Numbered from the stretch's first letter, positions 21,681 through 33,800 are shown. The stretch: DNA of 64,000 nt from Muscardinus avellanarius (GCA_963383645.1 OY726557.1:150465860-150529859); one strand, 5' to 3'. The notes: a model not told the origin generated them from the letters alone. Made by a program: numbers and translations.

Positions 21681-21989
21681 GGGAAGGAGACCTTACATTC
21701 ATCTTCCAGGTGGTATAGAAGAGGCAATTTTAACAAAGAAAAGGCCAGAGAGTGAGACAATGACAGGCCATTGGTCACTCTTTCTTAAATTGCTTGGCTT
21801 CTAACCTTGAAGATAAACATTATTTTGGTTTTGTGATTCTTCTCACTCTGTCTTCTTTCTGTGTCAGAAGGGATGTGTTTTTTCTCTGGCCACAATGAAT
21901 AGATTTATTTTTGTATTTCTCAACTGAGCATGAAACTTCTTCATGCTCTGTTAGCTCCTGGGAACATTTAGGCAATGCCAGGCAGGAAT

Positions 21990-22190
21990 GTCAGAGCCCA
22001 GGTCACTTGAGATCATGGAACTGCAAAGTTAGGAGGAAACAAGGAGCTCACCCAAGCCAACCTCAAGGTACAGCTGAGGACTTTGCAGCCTGGAATGAGG
22101 ATGGAGGGGTCAAGACTCAAGGTCACACAAGTCTCCTTACTTATGAGCAGCATTGTTTCCACTAGCTCAGCTTCCTGCCAGTGACCAATT
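21990..22190 (-). repeat. MIR-like fragment
   Basis: 'agttaggaggaaacaaggagctcacccaag' and 'actcaaggtcacacaagtc' recall the reverse MIR core. Weak. Confidence 0.3.
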
Positions 22191-22229
22191 AGGTATTTTT
22201 TAAGTAATGATTGAATCTCTTTTCAAAGC

Positions 22230-22464
22230 AGAAACTTATTTGCCTGAGTATGTAGAGTACTGGGGATTGAACCCAAAGCCTTTCTATCTCTGAGCTACAC
22301 TGTCCCTGCCCAGTTTTATTTTTTGTTTTAAAACAGGGTAGTGATAGGCTGCTGAGAGTATCACTACTTGCTGAGAATCTCCTTGAACATGTGATCCTCC
22401 TGTTTCAGTCTCTCAAGTACTGGGATTATAGGTGTGTGCCACCACCATGCCTGGAAGAAACTTA
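22230..22464 (-). repeat. B1/ID SINE, group C, first of a pair
   Basis: GTACTGGGGATTGAACCCAAAGCC to 'gtgccaccaccatgcctgg', flanked by AGAAACTTA at 22230-22238 and 22456-22464. Confidence 0.88.
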
Positions 22465-22699
22465 GTTTTTTCTTTTTTGTGTGTGTGGTACTGGGGGTGG
22501 AACCCAGAGGCTTTCTACCTCTGGGCTATACTCCCAGACCCATTTTATACTTTTATTTGGAAACAGGGTCTCACTAAGTTGCTGAGAGCCTCACTAAGTA
22601 GCTGAGGCTGGCTTGAACGTGTGCGATCCTCCTGTCTCAGCCTCCCAAGCGTGGGGATTACAAGCGTGTGCCACCACGCCCGGCAGAAAGTTAGTTTTT
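22456..22699 (-). repeat. B1/ID SINE, group B, second of a pair at the same site
   Basis: Element 22471-22684 between AGAAACTTAGTTTTT (22456-22470) and AGAAAGTTAGTTTTT (22685-22699), one mismatch. Its left duplication contains the right duplication of the first SINE, so it landed at the same target. Confidence 0.92.
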
Positions 22700-23283
22700 A
22701 ATCTCCTGTTTCTGATTATAATATTGTCACCGAATCAAATCCTATTCCATTCCCCTTAAGTATTGCTACTATGCTCAAGTCTAAATTAGCCAGAATGAAT
22801 GATATGCTTTTAGGGGTGGAGATGTCCTATGCCCTGCTCATAGATACTCACACATAGGCGGGCTGTCCCTGTCACGTGGGGCATGAGTAAATGAACAAGC
22901 TACAACTCCAAGGTCATCACTAACAGAGATGCCACAGGACAAAGTTAGTAAGTATAAAATTTGACTTTGTGGAGCACTGGAGAGTGTCCAGGATGCGTGC
23001 ACACGAGGCTCCATTGCCTTTCCTTGGCAGTTCTGGATTGGCATGAGTGATGATAATACTCATTTCTTAGACATGGTGAGAATGTCATTTAAATTTTTCA
23101 GAGTTATTTAACAAAAGAATGACAAAATGAAGACTAGACTCACGATTTTAATTTTGGATCAATTTTTACTTTCCATTGCAGTGAAAATGTAATATATTTT
23201 GGACAAAATAATAGCAAGTTGTTATAATTGATCAAATCAATGCAAAACCAGTTGAGCTTTATTATAAAACTTCACTTAGCCTG
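22700..23283. other. No recognisable gene or repeat
   Basis: Moderate GC, single-copy-looking, with a 68-codon minus-strand frame at 22838-23044 that resembles nothing I know. Confidence 0.4.
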
Positions 23284-23482
23284 TGTGTGTGTGTGTGTGT
23301 GTATGTGTGTGTGTTCTATTGGGGATGGAACCCAGGGGGTATCCTACCTCTGAGCCATACCCCTAGCCCTCTTTTATTTTCATTTTGAAACAGGGTATCA
23401 CTTAGTGAGGCCCTGAAATCCTCATGCCTCAGCCTCTCAAGCACTGGCACTACAAGTGGTATGTGTCACTATGCCTACCTCC
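23284..23482 (-). repeat. B1/ID SINE, group C, with (TG)n tail
   Basis: (TG)n at 23284-23314 replaces the reverse-strand A-tail. Then GGGGATGGAACCCAGGGGGTATCCTACC. Part of the B1-like middle is deleted after 'cttagtgagg'. Confidence 0.87.
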
Positions 23483-23738
23483 TCTCAGCCAAATGTATTA
23501 CACACTTACTATAATCTAAGCATTTTGTTAGATGTGGATATATGAAATGGACAGAGAGTAATTCTCGCCTTGCTAGTGTTACTAAACAAAATAGATGTAA
23601 CAATAAATAAAACCAACAATATCAAAACATGATAAATACCATAACAGAGAAATGATGCCATAGCAACCCCAAATTTAAAATTTAAAAAATTATTAGTTCT
23701 CTAAATAAGATTAAAGTGAATAGAAGCAATAAAAGGGA

Positions 23739-23899
23739 AGGGGCCTGGTAGTGCACACCTGTAATCCCAATACTTGAGAGGCTGAGACAAGAGGATTGCA
23801 GGTTTGCTGCAAGCCTCAGCAATTTAGCAAGGCCCTCTTCAATTTATTGAGGCATTGTATCAAAATAAAAATATAAAATAGGGCTGGGGTTTATAATTC
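23739..23899 (+). repeat. B1/ID SINE, 3' truncated
   Basis: 'gggcctggtagtgcacacctgtaatcccaatacttgagaggctgag' to 'atagggctggggtttata'. The ID-like half stops early. Confidence 0.8.
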
Positions 23900-24235
23900 A
23901 AGCAGCAGGAAATGCACAACAATGAGAAGGCAAACCTTGAGAAGATTATGTCAAGCAAAATAGGCCAGACTCATAAAGTCAAGGGTTATATGTTTTCTCT
24001 AATGCATGGGAGATAGAGAGAAAAGGGAGGAGGGGGAATCTCATGAAAATAGAAGGGAGACCAGTAGAGTAGTGGGGGGGAAAAAAAAACAGAGGAGGAG
24101 AGAAGGGGAGGGGAAGAAGAGGTACTAGGGAATGAAACTGACTAAATTATGGTATGTGCATGTACAAATATGTAATAATTAATCCCACTATTTACATAAT
24201 TATGATGCACCAATAAAAATTATCTGAAAAAAGGC
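23900..24235 (+). mobile_element. L1 LINE 3' end (3' UTR)
   Basis: 'gtcaagcaaaataggccagactcataaagtcaagggttatatg' then purine-rich UTR to 'aattatgatgcaccaataaaaattatc'. 5' truncated. Confidence 0.8.
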
Positions 24236-24975
24236 AAGAAGGCAAGATAAAACCTGGCATTCAACAGTCTTATATATAAGTGAAGATGGAGAGCAGAAAC
24301 TAGGTGCTTAAGGAAGTTACTTGTGGGCACGTCATTCAAGGGTTTAAAACAAAAGAAGGACAAAATTAATCAGGCTGGGATATAGTGGGAAATTCCTGTG
24401 AGGCAGAGAGCAGAAGAGGGTATTTGCTGTGATCCACAGAATGACATAATCTGTTTGACACCATGGGAACAATGTTCTGAATCTATAATCTTTTCTAAGA
24501 CCCAAGGAGAATTTTGAGAATTGAAAGAAAATTGGGTTCTCTAAAATGTGAAAAAGTACAAAATAAAAATTGATAAGCTTTATTAAAATCATTACAAAAT
24601 GTACATTCTGTTAATGTAACTATTGAATAGAAAGGTGACAAAAATTTCATTGCTTTTATGAAGAATTATGTTTTTCTCAGTGCAAGAGTTGCAAAGAATG
24701 CAAAATTATTGCAGATAAATCATTTCTAGCCAAAAAGTGTTATTCTAAGCCAATACTTTCAAGTGGAAATTACAAAAATAAAATGATACTTCATACATAA
24801 AAAAGAGTGTTTTTTAATGGAGCTGTGTGTGCATTTTTACGTGTTTCACATGGAATGGGATGAGGCTCCAGATGGTTTAGAAGGCCCAGGATCCAAGGCC
24901 TGAAAATAGTCCTGACCCTCTGGCACAGGGGAGCTGTGGAAATATGAATTAATTTGATATATTTAAGAGTTGGTA
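24236..24975. other. No recognisable gene or repeat
   Basis: About 0.74 kb of AT-rich, single-copy-looking sequence. Confidence 0.4.
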
Positions 24976-25158
24976 GCCGGGCGTGGTGGCACACGCTTGT
25001 AAACCCCCCGCTTGGGAGGCGGAGACAGGAGGATCGCGCAGGTTCGAAGCCAGCCGCGCTGGCGTAAGAGACCCTGTTTCAAAAATATAAAAAAATAGGT
25101 CTGGTAGTGTAGCCCGGAGGTAGAAGGGCTTCCAGGAACCCCAGTACCACAGAGTTGG
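24966..25158 (+). repeat. B1/ID SINE, group A, without an A-tail
   Basis: Element 24976-25150 between AGAGTTGG at 24966-24973 and 25151-25158. The right duplication directly follows CCCAGTACCAC, with no A-tail. CpG-rich head and hairpin arms GCCAGC..GCTGGC present. Confidence 0.9.
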
Positions 25159-25429
25159 GATTGATAGTGTGGGAGAATGGAGAGTTTTCTTGGTGTGATG
25201 TTAACAGTTAGAGAAGAAACTTTTTCAGACAGAAAGAAAGCTATGGGATTTTATCTCTGTGCCCTCTCTTGGTTCTGCCACTGGCCAGCAATAATCTTGA
25301 GTAATCCATTTTACTTAAAGGAAGCCTCAACTGCCATTTCTCTCAAGTGCATGGATGGTCTAAAATCAGCTTTGCATGTGGCTAACAGAAATGCTTGGGT
25401 TTTATGATGTAATTTTTAAAATTTTTATG

Positions 25430-25638
25430 TAAGATATCTCTTTTTTTTTTGGTGGTACTGGGGTTCCTGGAAGCCCTTCTACCTCTGGGCTACACTCCAG
25501 ACCTATCTTTATATTTTTATTTGGAAACAGGGTCTCTTAGCCAGCGCAGCTGGCTTCAAACCAGCGATCCTCCTGTCTTGCCTCCCAAGTGCAGGGATTA
25601 CAAGCGTGCGCCACCACGCCCGGCATAAGCTATCTCTT
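25430..25638 (-). repeat. B1/ID SINE, group A, with target-site duplication
   Basis: TAAGATATCTCTT (25430-25442) and TAAGCTATCTCTT (25626-25638), one mismatch, flank T-run, TTCCTGGAAGCCC, GCCAGCGCAGCTGGC and head GCGCCACCACGCCCGGC. Confidence 0.93.
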
Positions 25639-26269
25639 CTGCCCTAGACAGATGATCCAACTTCTTTGAAGAACAAGTTCTACATTGCAAGAACCCATCT
25701 CACACTTTCACCTTTGATCTTGCTCTTATGACCTTTGGAAATCTTCTCAGTTACCTTTTTCATTACTGACTTCACTCATTCTGACTGTCTAAGAGCAAGG
25801 TAATGTATAGAAGCAGATTACATATGTCTTCATGTGTCAGGACAGACCTCTTTATGGAGCTCCTAAAGTATATTTTGAAGTTGTAGTTAGCCTTGAAACT
25901 AATTTTTATATCAAAGAAGGCACATTCAGAGAATGGTAAGGGTGACTATCATAAAAATGATCCTATCTGATCTGCAGGTAGAAGAGGGCAAATGTAATCA
26001 GTTCCTGAAATCAGTTTCTTGCGTGCACTTGAACACAGTGACTCTGTCATCATTCCTCAGATTCAGGGGTTAAGGTACTCAAAAGTAATGGAAAAATAGC
26101 TTAATACATGGGGAAAGTCTTCACAACTTTCCCAGTAGGAAATCCTGTGGCATCAGGTCACACAGCTCTTTCTTCTCATATTTCTTTTCAGGTTATCAAC
26201 TCGTTCATCACTTCACCTCTTTGAATGTCCGCCTTCTCATCTGTATGCACTGAGGTTAGATCCTAGACC
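25639..26269. other. No recognisable gene or repeat
   Basis: Single-copy-looking; no assignable family. Confidence 0.4.
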
Positions 26270-26540
26270 TGGGATGGTCAACATGATAGCCACATGTCAC
26301 TCTTGAACACTTAAAATGTGTCTAGTCTAAATCAAGACATGCTGTAAAATATAAAACAGTACAAAAATGTAAAATGCCACAGTAATAAGTTTTATTTATT
26401 ATATTAAATTATATGACTATATGATACAAACAAAATGTTATTAGATCAATTTTACTTTTAAAAACTATGACCACAAGAAACCTTAGAAAACAGATCTCAC
26501 TGTGGATCATGTTATATTTCTATTCAACAGCATTGCCCTA
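26270..26540. repeat. Possible ancient DNA-transposon (hAT-like) fragment
   Basis: 'gatagccacatgtcactcttgaacacttaaaatgtgtctag', 'aaatcaagacatgctgtaaaatataaaa' and the end 'tatatttctattcaacagcattgcc' follow the order of a common mammalian interspersed repeat with TTGGACAGC-type ends. Family not identified with certainty. Confidence 0.4.
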
Positions 26541-27055
26541 GCTTCTCGTTAACTTTCCAACTCTAGGGTTCTAAAAGTTTTTGAAAAACATTTAGAAAAA
26601 AAGTACTCATTACCTGCAGTTACTCAGGAGAGGAAACAATTCATAGAGTATATAAAATATTGTCTGACTTCAAGAAGCTCAGACTCTCACTACACTTATA
26701 TGTAAATGTCAAGTTCTTGGGCTGACTCTTGAATCATTAGCCCCTGGTTCAATCCCTGATGTCTCAAAATATAAACATAAAGCAATTCCTTTGAATCTGT
26801 ACAAGCTAATAGGATGTAAATAATAACAAAATAACCTTAGGTTAGCTAAATGTTTGATTGGGGGAATTCCTAATGTACATTGAATTTTAAAACATTTTTC
26901 TACCAAGGAGATGGAGCATAATTTCTTTCCCTCTTTGATCACTGTCTACTTATTAGAATCAGTAAAATTTAGAGGCAGGAGGTTGAAAAATTCTTTTAAG
27001 TTATAAATATATAATATGGTGGTAAATACAATTTAACCTTAAAAAAGTATTACCA

Positions 27056-27280
27056 AGCTAGGTGTGGTGGCACATGCTTGTAATCCTAGTACTTGTGAGG
27101 CTGAGACAGGAGGATTGCAGGTTTGTGGCCAGTCTCAGCTACTTAGTGAGGCCCTCTGCAACTTAGTGAGATCCTGTTTCAATATAAAGAATAAAAAATA
27201 GGGCTTGGGGTGTAGCTCATAGGTAGAATGCCCCTTGATTCCATCCCCATTTCTACAAAAGAACAAAACAAAACATAGAA
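27056..27280 (+). repeat. B1/ID SINE, group C
   Basis: GCTAGGTGTGGTGGCACATGC to 'ccatccccatttctacaaaag(aac)aaaacaaaac'. ATTACCA on both sides (about 27050 and 27285) is a probable target duplication. Confidence 0.88.
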
Positions 27281-27404
27281 AACATTACCAGTATCAAAGC
27301 ATACCATTAGAATTTTTATGGCATCATGATGGTCATTATGTATATTCAAATACTGAATGAATCAATTCATATTTGATGGAGGAAGAGATACAATCAAAAG
27401 AAAA

Positions 27405-28690
27405 TCTTTCTAGAGATCTCAAAATGACTATCCATCTGTAGAAAAATGGAACTAAATCCTAACCTCTCACCCTACACAAAAGTCATGTGAAGATGATTCA
27501 AAGATCTAGAAATTAGACCAGAAACTTTTAAACTGCTGGAAGAGTGTATAGGACCAATGTTTTAACATATAGTTTCAGGTAGAAACTTCCTCAATAAGAC
27601 CTCCAAAGCCCAGGAAATTAAAACAAGAATCAATGAATGGGATAACATTAAATTTAAAAACTTCTATGCAGCAAAGAAAACTATCAAGATTCTACAGAGA
27701 ATGCTTACATAATGAGAAAAGCTCTTTACCACCTACCCATCTGACAAAGATCTAATATCTAGAATATATCAAGAGCTTAAAAAGATTAATGCTAAAAACA
27801 ATTAAAAATGGGCAGCCAAACGGAACAGAGACTTTTCAAAAGAAGAAACACTAATGGCCAAAAACATGAAAAATGTCCACCATGTCTAACAATCAGGTAA
27901 ATGCTAATCAAAACTACACTGAGATTCTATCTCACTCCAGTTAGGATGGCAATCATCAAGAACACAAATAACAATAAATGCTGGTGAGGAGGTGGGGAAA
28001 TAGAAACCATATTACACTGTTGGTGGGACTGCAAACTAGTACAGCCACTTTGGAAATTAGTGTGGAGACTTCTCAGAACATTAGAAATGGAAGTACCATG
28101 TGACCCAGCAATAGTGCTCTTGGGCATCTTCCCAAAGGAAATGAAATAAAAATATTATAACAAGACTTGCATATTCATGTTTATAGCAGCATAATTTACA
28201 ATAGCTAAACTCTGCAATCAGTCTAGATATACATCAACAGATTAATGGATCCCAAAACTTTGGTATATACTTATAATGGAATTTTACTCAGCCATAAAAA
28301 ATAACAAAATTACATCATTTGCAAGAATATGGATGGGATTCAAGAATATTATACTGAGTATACCCAGTCCCAATGAACAAATAGATTTATGTTCTTTCTT
28401 ATATGTGGAAGCTAGAAAGATATTTGGAAATAAAAGTAACATTGGACAGATGAGCAAACAATTCCCTGGGGAGTAACAGAAAGATTAGGGAAGAGAGGCG
28501 GGTGGGGGGTGAGGTCATAAAGTATACACAGTAGAAACAATATTATGAACGTTTAAAAAAAATGCCAATTCCAATCTCAAAGGATTGTGGGGTAAAGCGA
28601 GGACCTGCAAGGAAAGGCAACAAGAGTTGTGCGAATGTATTTTTGAACCCTCTGTATCCCAGTATGATGTGAAATTAAAATGTACCCAAT
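27405..28690 (+). mobile_element. L1 LINE, 1.3-kb 3' end (late ORF2 plus 3' UTR)
   Basis: The longest L1 piece here. It runs from 'atggaactaaatcctaacctctcaccctacacaaaagtc' through late ORF2 blocks ('attagaccagaaactttt', 'gttggtgggactgcaaactagtacagcc', 'cagcaatagtgctcttgggcatc', 'ggaattttactcagccataaaa') to a 3' UTR ending 'cagtatgatgtgaaattaaaatgtacccaataaag'. Stops and small indels break ORF2, so it cannot support transposition. 5' truncated, plus strand. Confidence 0.9.
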
Positions 28691-29163
28691 AAAGAAGTCA
28701 TTGCTATAACTGAAAGGCTGAGAGCCAATTCTTTTATTTAAAAGTTGAAATGCATTTACTTTTATAGATAGAGTTATTCACATCACTTTATTGCCCTTAG
28801 TAACTGTCATAATGTTTAATTTAAAGCAAGCCATACTTGGTCTCTCAAAAGCAGGAGAAAATGATAATTCATGTGCACTGCAAGTGAAAAAATGAAGCAA
28901 AATCCATGCGTCCACTCCTTGAGAGCCCTTGGCCTCCGGCCGGTCCACACCCCATTTAATGATTGTCTGGACAAAGCAGTTTGGGAGAAAGAATAAAGCT
29001 GAATAATGCTTCCCTTGGGATCTGGGAGATCTGTGAGTCCTCCCACTCCCCTGTGGTGAACAGAACCTGGGATTCTGCACATCTTCACGTCTTCACATCT
29101 GCTTTTCCCAGATTACACACTTTTTCTCATGGGAGTGGGGGAAGCACATTGCAACTCAAAGTA
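28691..29163. other. Single-copy-looking stretch
   Basis: Higher GC than the surroundings near 28900-29130, with overlapping frames on both strands (up to 100 codons, minus strand) but no family resemblance or splice pattern I can defend. Confidence 0.4.
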
Positions 29164-29250
29164 TGAACTCTTTGAGACTAGACACCCGCTCATTTTCTCA
29201 GGAACCAGCACAATGTTTGGGATACATATATCCTAAACAGTGAATGAAAA
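29164..29250 (+). repeat. L2 LINE 3' end
   Basis: 'aactctttgagactagacacccgctcattttctcaggaaccagcacaatgtttgggatacat...aacagtgaatgaa' matches the L2 terminal block. Confidence 0.55.
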
Positions 29251-29841
29251 GATGATTTATTTTTCAGAGGTTTGGGTTACTGCTCTTCATTTCCCTGAAT
29301 GAAAGCTAAAAGATAGGCTTTCATTCACTAAGGAGGTTTAGAATGAATGGATGGGAGTCGAGGTGTTTTCTAATGCCGAGAAGCTTCTGAAGACAGCTGG
29401 GGAGTTGGGCTATTTCAGGTCTCATGGCCTCATTTACTTCTGAACAAACATAAACAGGAAGAAAGCAGCCAGCTGCCCTTTGCATGGTGCAATGACAGAA
29501 TTCAGACATTGCTTAGAAAAACAGCTTGCTGCAAATATTCTTCTGACTAAGCAAAAATGGAAGGTGGAGGAAAACTTCTGCAAACATTTCATATTGGGAT
29601 TTTCACAACCTTCCCAACCTTGGAGGTTTTAAGAAATGTTTTATGTGGTCTTCAATGTCAGCTTCCAAAACATGGCAGCCTATTCTTAAACATGTGTTTC
29701 AGGAGGTCTGGTAAGTGAATAGGCTCTTGAAAATATAGAAGTCAAACTGATTAGAAACCATTTTTTGCTTGTTATCATTCCCTAATATTCTTATCTCTGC
29801 TCTCTATTCCTACTTGTCTAAACAGACTCTCAAATATCATC
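29251..29841. other. No recognisable gene or repeat
   Basis: Single-copy-looking; no assignable feature. Confidence 0.4.
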
Positions 29842-30037
29842 TTTTTTTTGTAGTATAGATAATTGAATCCAGGGACATTCTATCTCTGAGCTATACCCCT
29901 GGCCCAATTTGAATTTCTATTTTGAAACAGGATCTCACTAAATTTTCAAGTGCCTCACTAAGTTGTGAAGTTAACCTCAGACCTGTATCCTCCTGTCTCA
30001 GCCTCTCAAGTACTGGGATTATGAGTGTACCCACTAC
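29842..30037 (-). repeat. B1/ID SINE, old
   Basis: TTTTTTTTGTAGTATAGATAATTGAATCCAGGG, 'ctgagctatacccctggccc', 'caagtactgggattatgagtgtacccactac'. Confidence 0.85.
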
Positions 30038-30042
30038 ATCCA

Positions 30043-30045
30043 TAT

Positions 30046-30088
<43 letters not shown>

Positions 30089-30092
30089 TTTT
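30043..30092. repeat. (ATTT)n microsatellite
   Basis: About 12 TTTA units beside the SINE head. Confidence 0.95.
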
Positions 30093-30171
30093 AGTGAGTT
30101 AAAAAACCTTTCTTGGCCTTTGCTTTTCATGACTTCTATGGCCTTGTATTAACACCTGCTTCTTCTTGAAA

Positions 30172-30411
30172 TCTCTGTTTCAGAACCAGGCATGGTGGAG
30201 CTCATGCTTGTAATTTCAGCATTTGGGAGGCTGAAATAGGAGGATCATGGTTCCCGGACAGCCTTAGCTACTTTGTGAGGTTCTTTGCAAGTCAGTGAGA
30301 CAGTGTTTCAAAATAGAGAATAAAAAATAGGGCTAGGAGTGCAGCTTGGAGGTGAATGCCCCTGGGTTCCATTCCCAATACTGCCCCCCCCAAAAAAATT
30401 CTCTATTTCAG
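30172..30411 (+). repeat. B1/ID SINE, group C, with target-site duplication
   Basis: TCTCTGTTTCAG (30172-30183) and TCTCTATTTCAG (30400-30411), one mismatch, flank 30184-30399. ID-like half GGGCTAGGAGTGCAGCTTGGAGG. Confidence 0.9.
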
Positions 30412-30419
30412 TTTCTAAG

Positions 30420-31075
30420 ACATCATGCTGTTCCACACACTGCTTCTATCTGTAGTTCCTCGTTTCCCTCATAGCTTTGTTATTCTTACTGATTCATTGC
30501 TGTGCACACATCCTCGGGCTCAGCTTTTACCTTCTGGCCTCTTGTCTTTAGTCTTCCCCAGGGAGTTGATCCTCCTGACTCTGTTCCCTTCCTTCTGAGG
30601 CTACACTCACATCTCAGTTGCTGTACAGCTCATGCCTTCATAGGACATCTCCCTCAGTAAGTTCTCTCTCAGCTTGATTTAACAAGTCTAGAACAGAACT
30701 CATTATCTTAACCCCAAACCAAGGTCTTCTTCCAGTTGTTCTCAGCAGGGGAGCTATCTTCCTATAGGTAATTCCTTCCCATTCATTTTGCATAACCAGC
30801 CGGGCACCTAATACTGAAGATTTTCCTTTGAAACATCTCCCATCCTGCCTCTTCTGTGTCTGCTGTTATTACACAATCCAGACTCTGATTATTACACTAA
30901 TTTTCCACTTGGTCACATAGGACTCATCTCATTAGTCAATATAACTAGTCTGGTTCTCTTTTCCAGTATAATTGCACCATGGTACCCACCTGATCAAATA
31001 CATTTACTGACTCTATTTCCTTCTACTGAAATCAAAATCCTCTGTGTGGTTAGTACTAAATTCCAGGAACTGAAA
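30420..31075 (+). repeat. L2 LINE fragment
   Basis: 'agcttgatttaacaagtctagaacagaactcattatctt' matches the L2 'cctcaacatgtccaaaactgaactc' region. Downstream 'acctgatcaaatacatttactgactctat...tactgaaatcaaaatcctctgtgtggttagtac' follows L2 order. Confidence 0.5.
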
Positions 31076-31309
31076 ATAATTGTCTTGGCCAGATCACGGA
31101 GGGAGGGAACACGATCATATATACAAAGTCTCAGCGTGCTAAAGATTCTGTTTTATTCTAACATAAATGAGGATGCCACTCCCTAACATATGTTAAAAAG
31201 TAAAGGGTGTATGTATAACATCATCCGTTTATATTTTTAAAAAACACTCCAATTGCAGAAATAAGAAAGGGTTTTAAGACAACATTAGTGGAAGCAAAGA
31301 AACAAGTCA

Positions 31310-31390
31310 AGAATCTATTGCAATAGTTCTGGTGGCTTGGTCAAGGGCGGTGGTGAGTGATATAGAGAGAAGTTGATGGACCTAAGAGTT
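31310..31390 (-). repeat. L2 LINE fragment
   Basis: 'ctattgcaatagttctggtggcttggtcaagggcggtggtgag' is the reverse complement of the L2 'gccaccatca...gactactgcaatagcc' region. Confidence 0.5.
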
Positions 31391-31519
31391 ACATAAAAGA
31401 CATAGTTCCAAGGAATTTACTATATAGAAAGTGATATAAAAACTGGCAATAGAGTAAGAAAGGACAGGAAGAGGCACATATTAATTTAATCAGTGGGACA
31501 AAAATAAGGCCCATTACCT

Positions 31520-32480
31520 ATAGTTCAGATAAATCAGAGAAGACCTCACAGAAGAACAGGCACCTGAATAGGATCTTAGAAAACGAAGGAGCATTAAATA
31601 GAACAGGAAAGTAAAAGTATTCCAAGCAAAGAGAGGGAAAACAACATGCAAAGATTCAGAAGGATAAAATGTCATAGTGTGTTTATACAATTCTATGTAT
31701 TTAAATGTGGCTAGCTGGGCGTGGTGGCGCCGGCTTGTAATCCCTGCGCTTGGTAGGCGAAGACAGGAGGATCGCGCAGGTTCCAAGCCAGCTGCACTAG
31801 CTTAAGAGACCCTGTTTCCAAATCAAATATAAAATAGGCCTGGGAGTGTAGCCCGGAGGTAGAAAGGCTTCCAAGAACTCCAGTACCACCAAAAATAAAT
31901 AAATAAATGAATAAATAAATAAATAAATAAATAAATAAAAATAAATGTGGCTAACATACAGGGTGCAAGAGCAGAAGTGGTGGCAAGAAGAGTCAGACAA
32001 AAATTAGTGGCACATTGTGAAGGACTTTATCCTATGGGGATGGAGAATCAAGGGGCATGGAATTCAAGATAATTATTGCATTGGAGCCAACAATAGCAAT
32101 GAGAGTGAGTTAGAGGAAGATCAACGGGAGATGGAGGTCCAGCCAAACAGACTCTTGGGTTGTCTAGGTTAGAGTTGAGAGTTGCTGAGGGCAAGAATTA
32201 AGGCAGCAGCAGGAGGAGAGGGAATAAAGAACAGAGTAAGAAATGGACAGATGATAAAATTACCAATGCGTTGAATTAGTAATTCTGTGGAGAATTAAGG
32301 AGAGGGAGAAATCTAAGCCTTATTCAATATTTCAGGTTTGGTAACTGGATAGGTGATGGGCCAGTTAGGGACATGCTTAAGGACAACAAACATGAATTTA
32401 ATTTAGAACCTGCAAAGTCAATAATTCCTTAGAACTCTACCTGGAGATGTGCAGAAGGTAGTTGAATAAAACAATTTGGA
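31520..32480 (-). repeat. L2 LINE fragment, split by a SINE
   Basis: 'gagaagacctcacagaagaacaggcacctgaatagg', 'attccaagcaaagagagggaaaacaacatgcaaaga', then after the SINE 'acattgtgaaggactttatcctatgggg'. Reverse-strand L2 3' half, degraded. Confidence 0.5.
31702..31953 (+). repeat. B1/ID SINE, group A, with 12-bp target-site duplication
   Basis: TAAATGTGGCTA at 31702-31713 and 31942-31953 (perfect) flank 31714-31941. The A-tail has become (AAAT)n at 31890-31941. CpGs largely intact. Confidence 0.95.
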
Positions 32481-32533
32481 GTTGAGAAGGCAAATCTGGA
32501 CTGGGATTCTCTGTCTATCTCTGTGTTTCTGTC

Positions 32534-32657
<124 letters not shown>

Positions 32658-32866
32658 CCAGAAACTACCTTAGGTCAATAGTTGGGCTTCTTCAGTAGAT
32701 TTCCTCCTGAATCCCTTCAGTTCTTTCTGTGTATAGTAGATATTCAATAAATTATTAAGGTATGAATGGATCAACTAAAAATTTAAGAATAACTCAGATG
32801 AGTGCTTAGAATCTGAACAGGAAGTTAAAACACTGAAAACCTTTGAAAGTCATAGCTGTACTATTT

Positions 32867-33070
32867 GAGGGGTACGAAGATTGAAACCAGGGGCACTTAA
32901 TTTCTGAGCTAGACCCCCAGCCATTTTTTAATATTTTAGTTTGAAACAATGTCTTGCTATATTACTGCTATTATATTGCTAAGTTGCTGAGTTTGGCCTT
33001 AAATCTGTGATCATCCTGTCTCAGACTCCCAAATACTGAGATTACAGATGCGTGTCACCATGCCCAGCTA
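32867..33070 (-). repeat. B1/ID SINE, group C
   Basis: GGGGTACGAAGATTGAAACCAGGGGC, an internal duplication 'ttgctatattactgctattatattgctaag', head 'gtgtcaccatgcccagc'. Imperfect flanking repeats (atagctgtactatt / ataactgcactatt). Confidence 0.85.
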
Positions 33071-33635
33071 TAACTGCACTATTACCATTGAGGTTTTTTT
33101 TTTTTAGTCTATCTTCCTTTAGACCATAACCCCCTGAAGGGAAAGGGCAATGTCTTATTCATCAAATCACCACTTACTAGATTACTTTTTAGTAGAGAGC
33201 ATCCATCTCGTAAATAGATTTTTAATAAACGAACAAAAAGAATTTTAGTTAGAAGATGTAGCAAAGAGTTCTCTGTGCAGAAGCAGTACACAAAGAAACT
33301 GAAGTTTGTTCCAATAATTACAGTATCTGTTTATTATATAGTAGAGTCTGTCACCATGGTTTTAAAGGTTTTAGACAAACAGCTTAAGCAAAATCAGAAC
33401 ACATATGTAAAAGAAATAATTGGTCTCTCACTCCTTTCTTTGTGCTTGGTGGATTTATGATGCCAAAGTTTGAGTCTAATTGTATATTAGAGGAACAATT
33501 GCACATCTGGATATATAATCTCCAGACTGGCTTTGCAAGTGTAAATGTGTATAAAATCACATTCTGCAAGATTTTTCCATGGCTAAAAGGAACTGAATAT
33601 ATAATGAGAACTCAAAATTAGGAAGATGATGATGG
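33071..33635. other. No recognisable gene or repeat
   Basis: AT-rich; nothing assignable. Confidence 0.4.
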
Positions 33636-33800
33636 TGTATCATTTTATCTCATGGCAACCCTATTAGGTAATATTTACTATTATAATTATTTACATGTGA
33701 GGAAACTAGAGAGAAGTTAAAAAACATGCCCAGGGCTATAGAGATGAACAGAGGTAAAGCAAGAATTAGATTTTAGATTCTTTTGATTCTAGGACTATTT
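33636..33800 (-). repeat. MIR SINE
   Basis: 'ctcatggcaaccctattaggtaatatttactattataattatttacatgtgaggaaactagag' then 'aaaacatgcccagggctatagag' is a clear reverse MIR core with its conserved 3' part. Confidence 0.7.

Noticed and set aside
28778..29088. Two overlapping minus-strand frames (100 and 90 codons) as an exon candidate
   Set aside because: Two frames over the same DNA with no conserved motif, no convincing splice context and no family match; chance is the simpler explanation.
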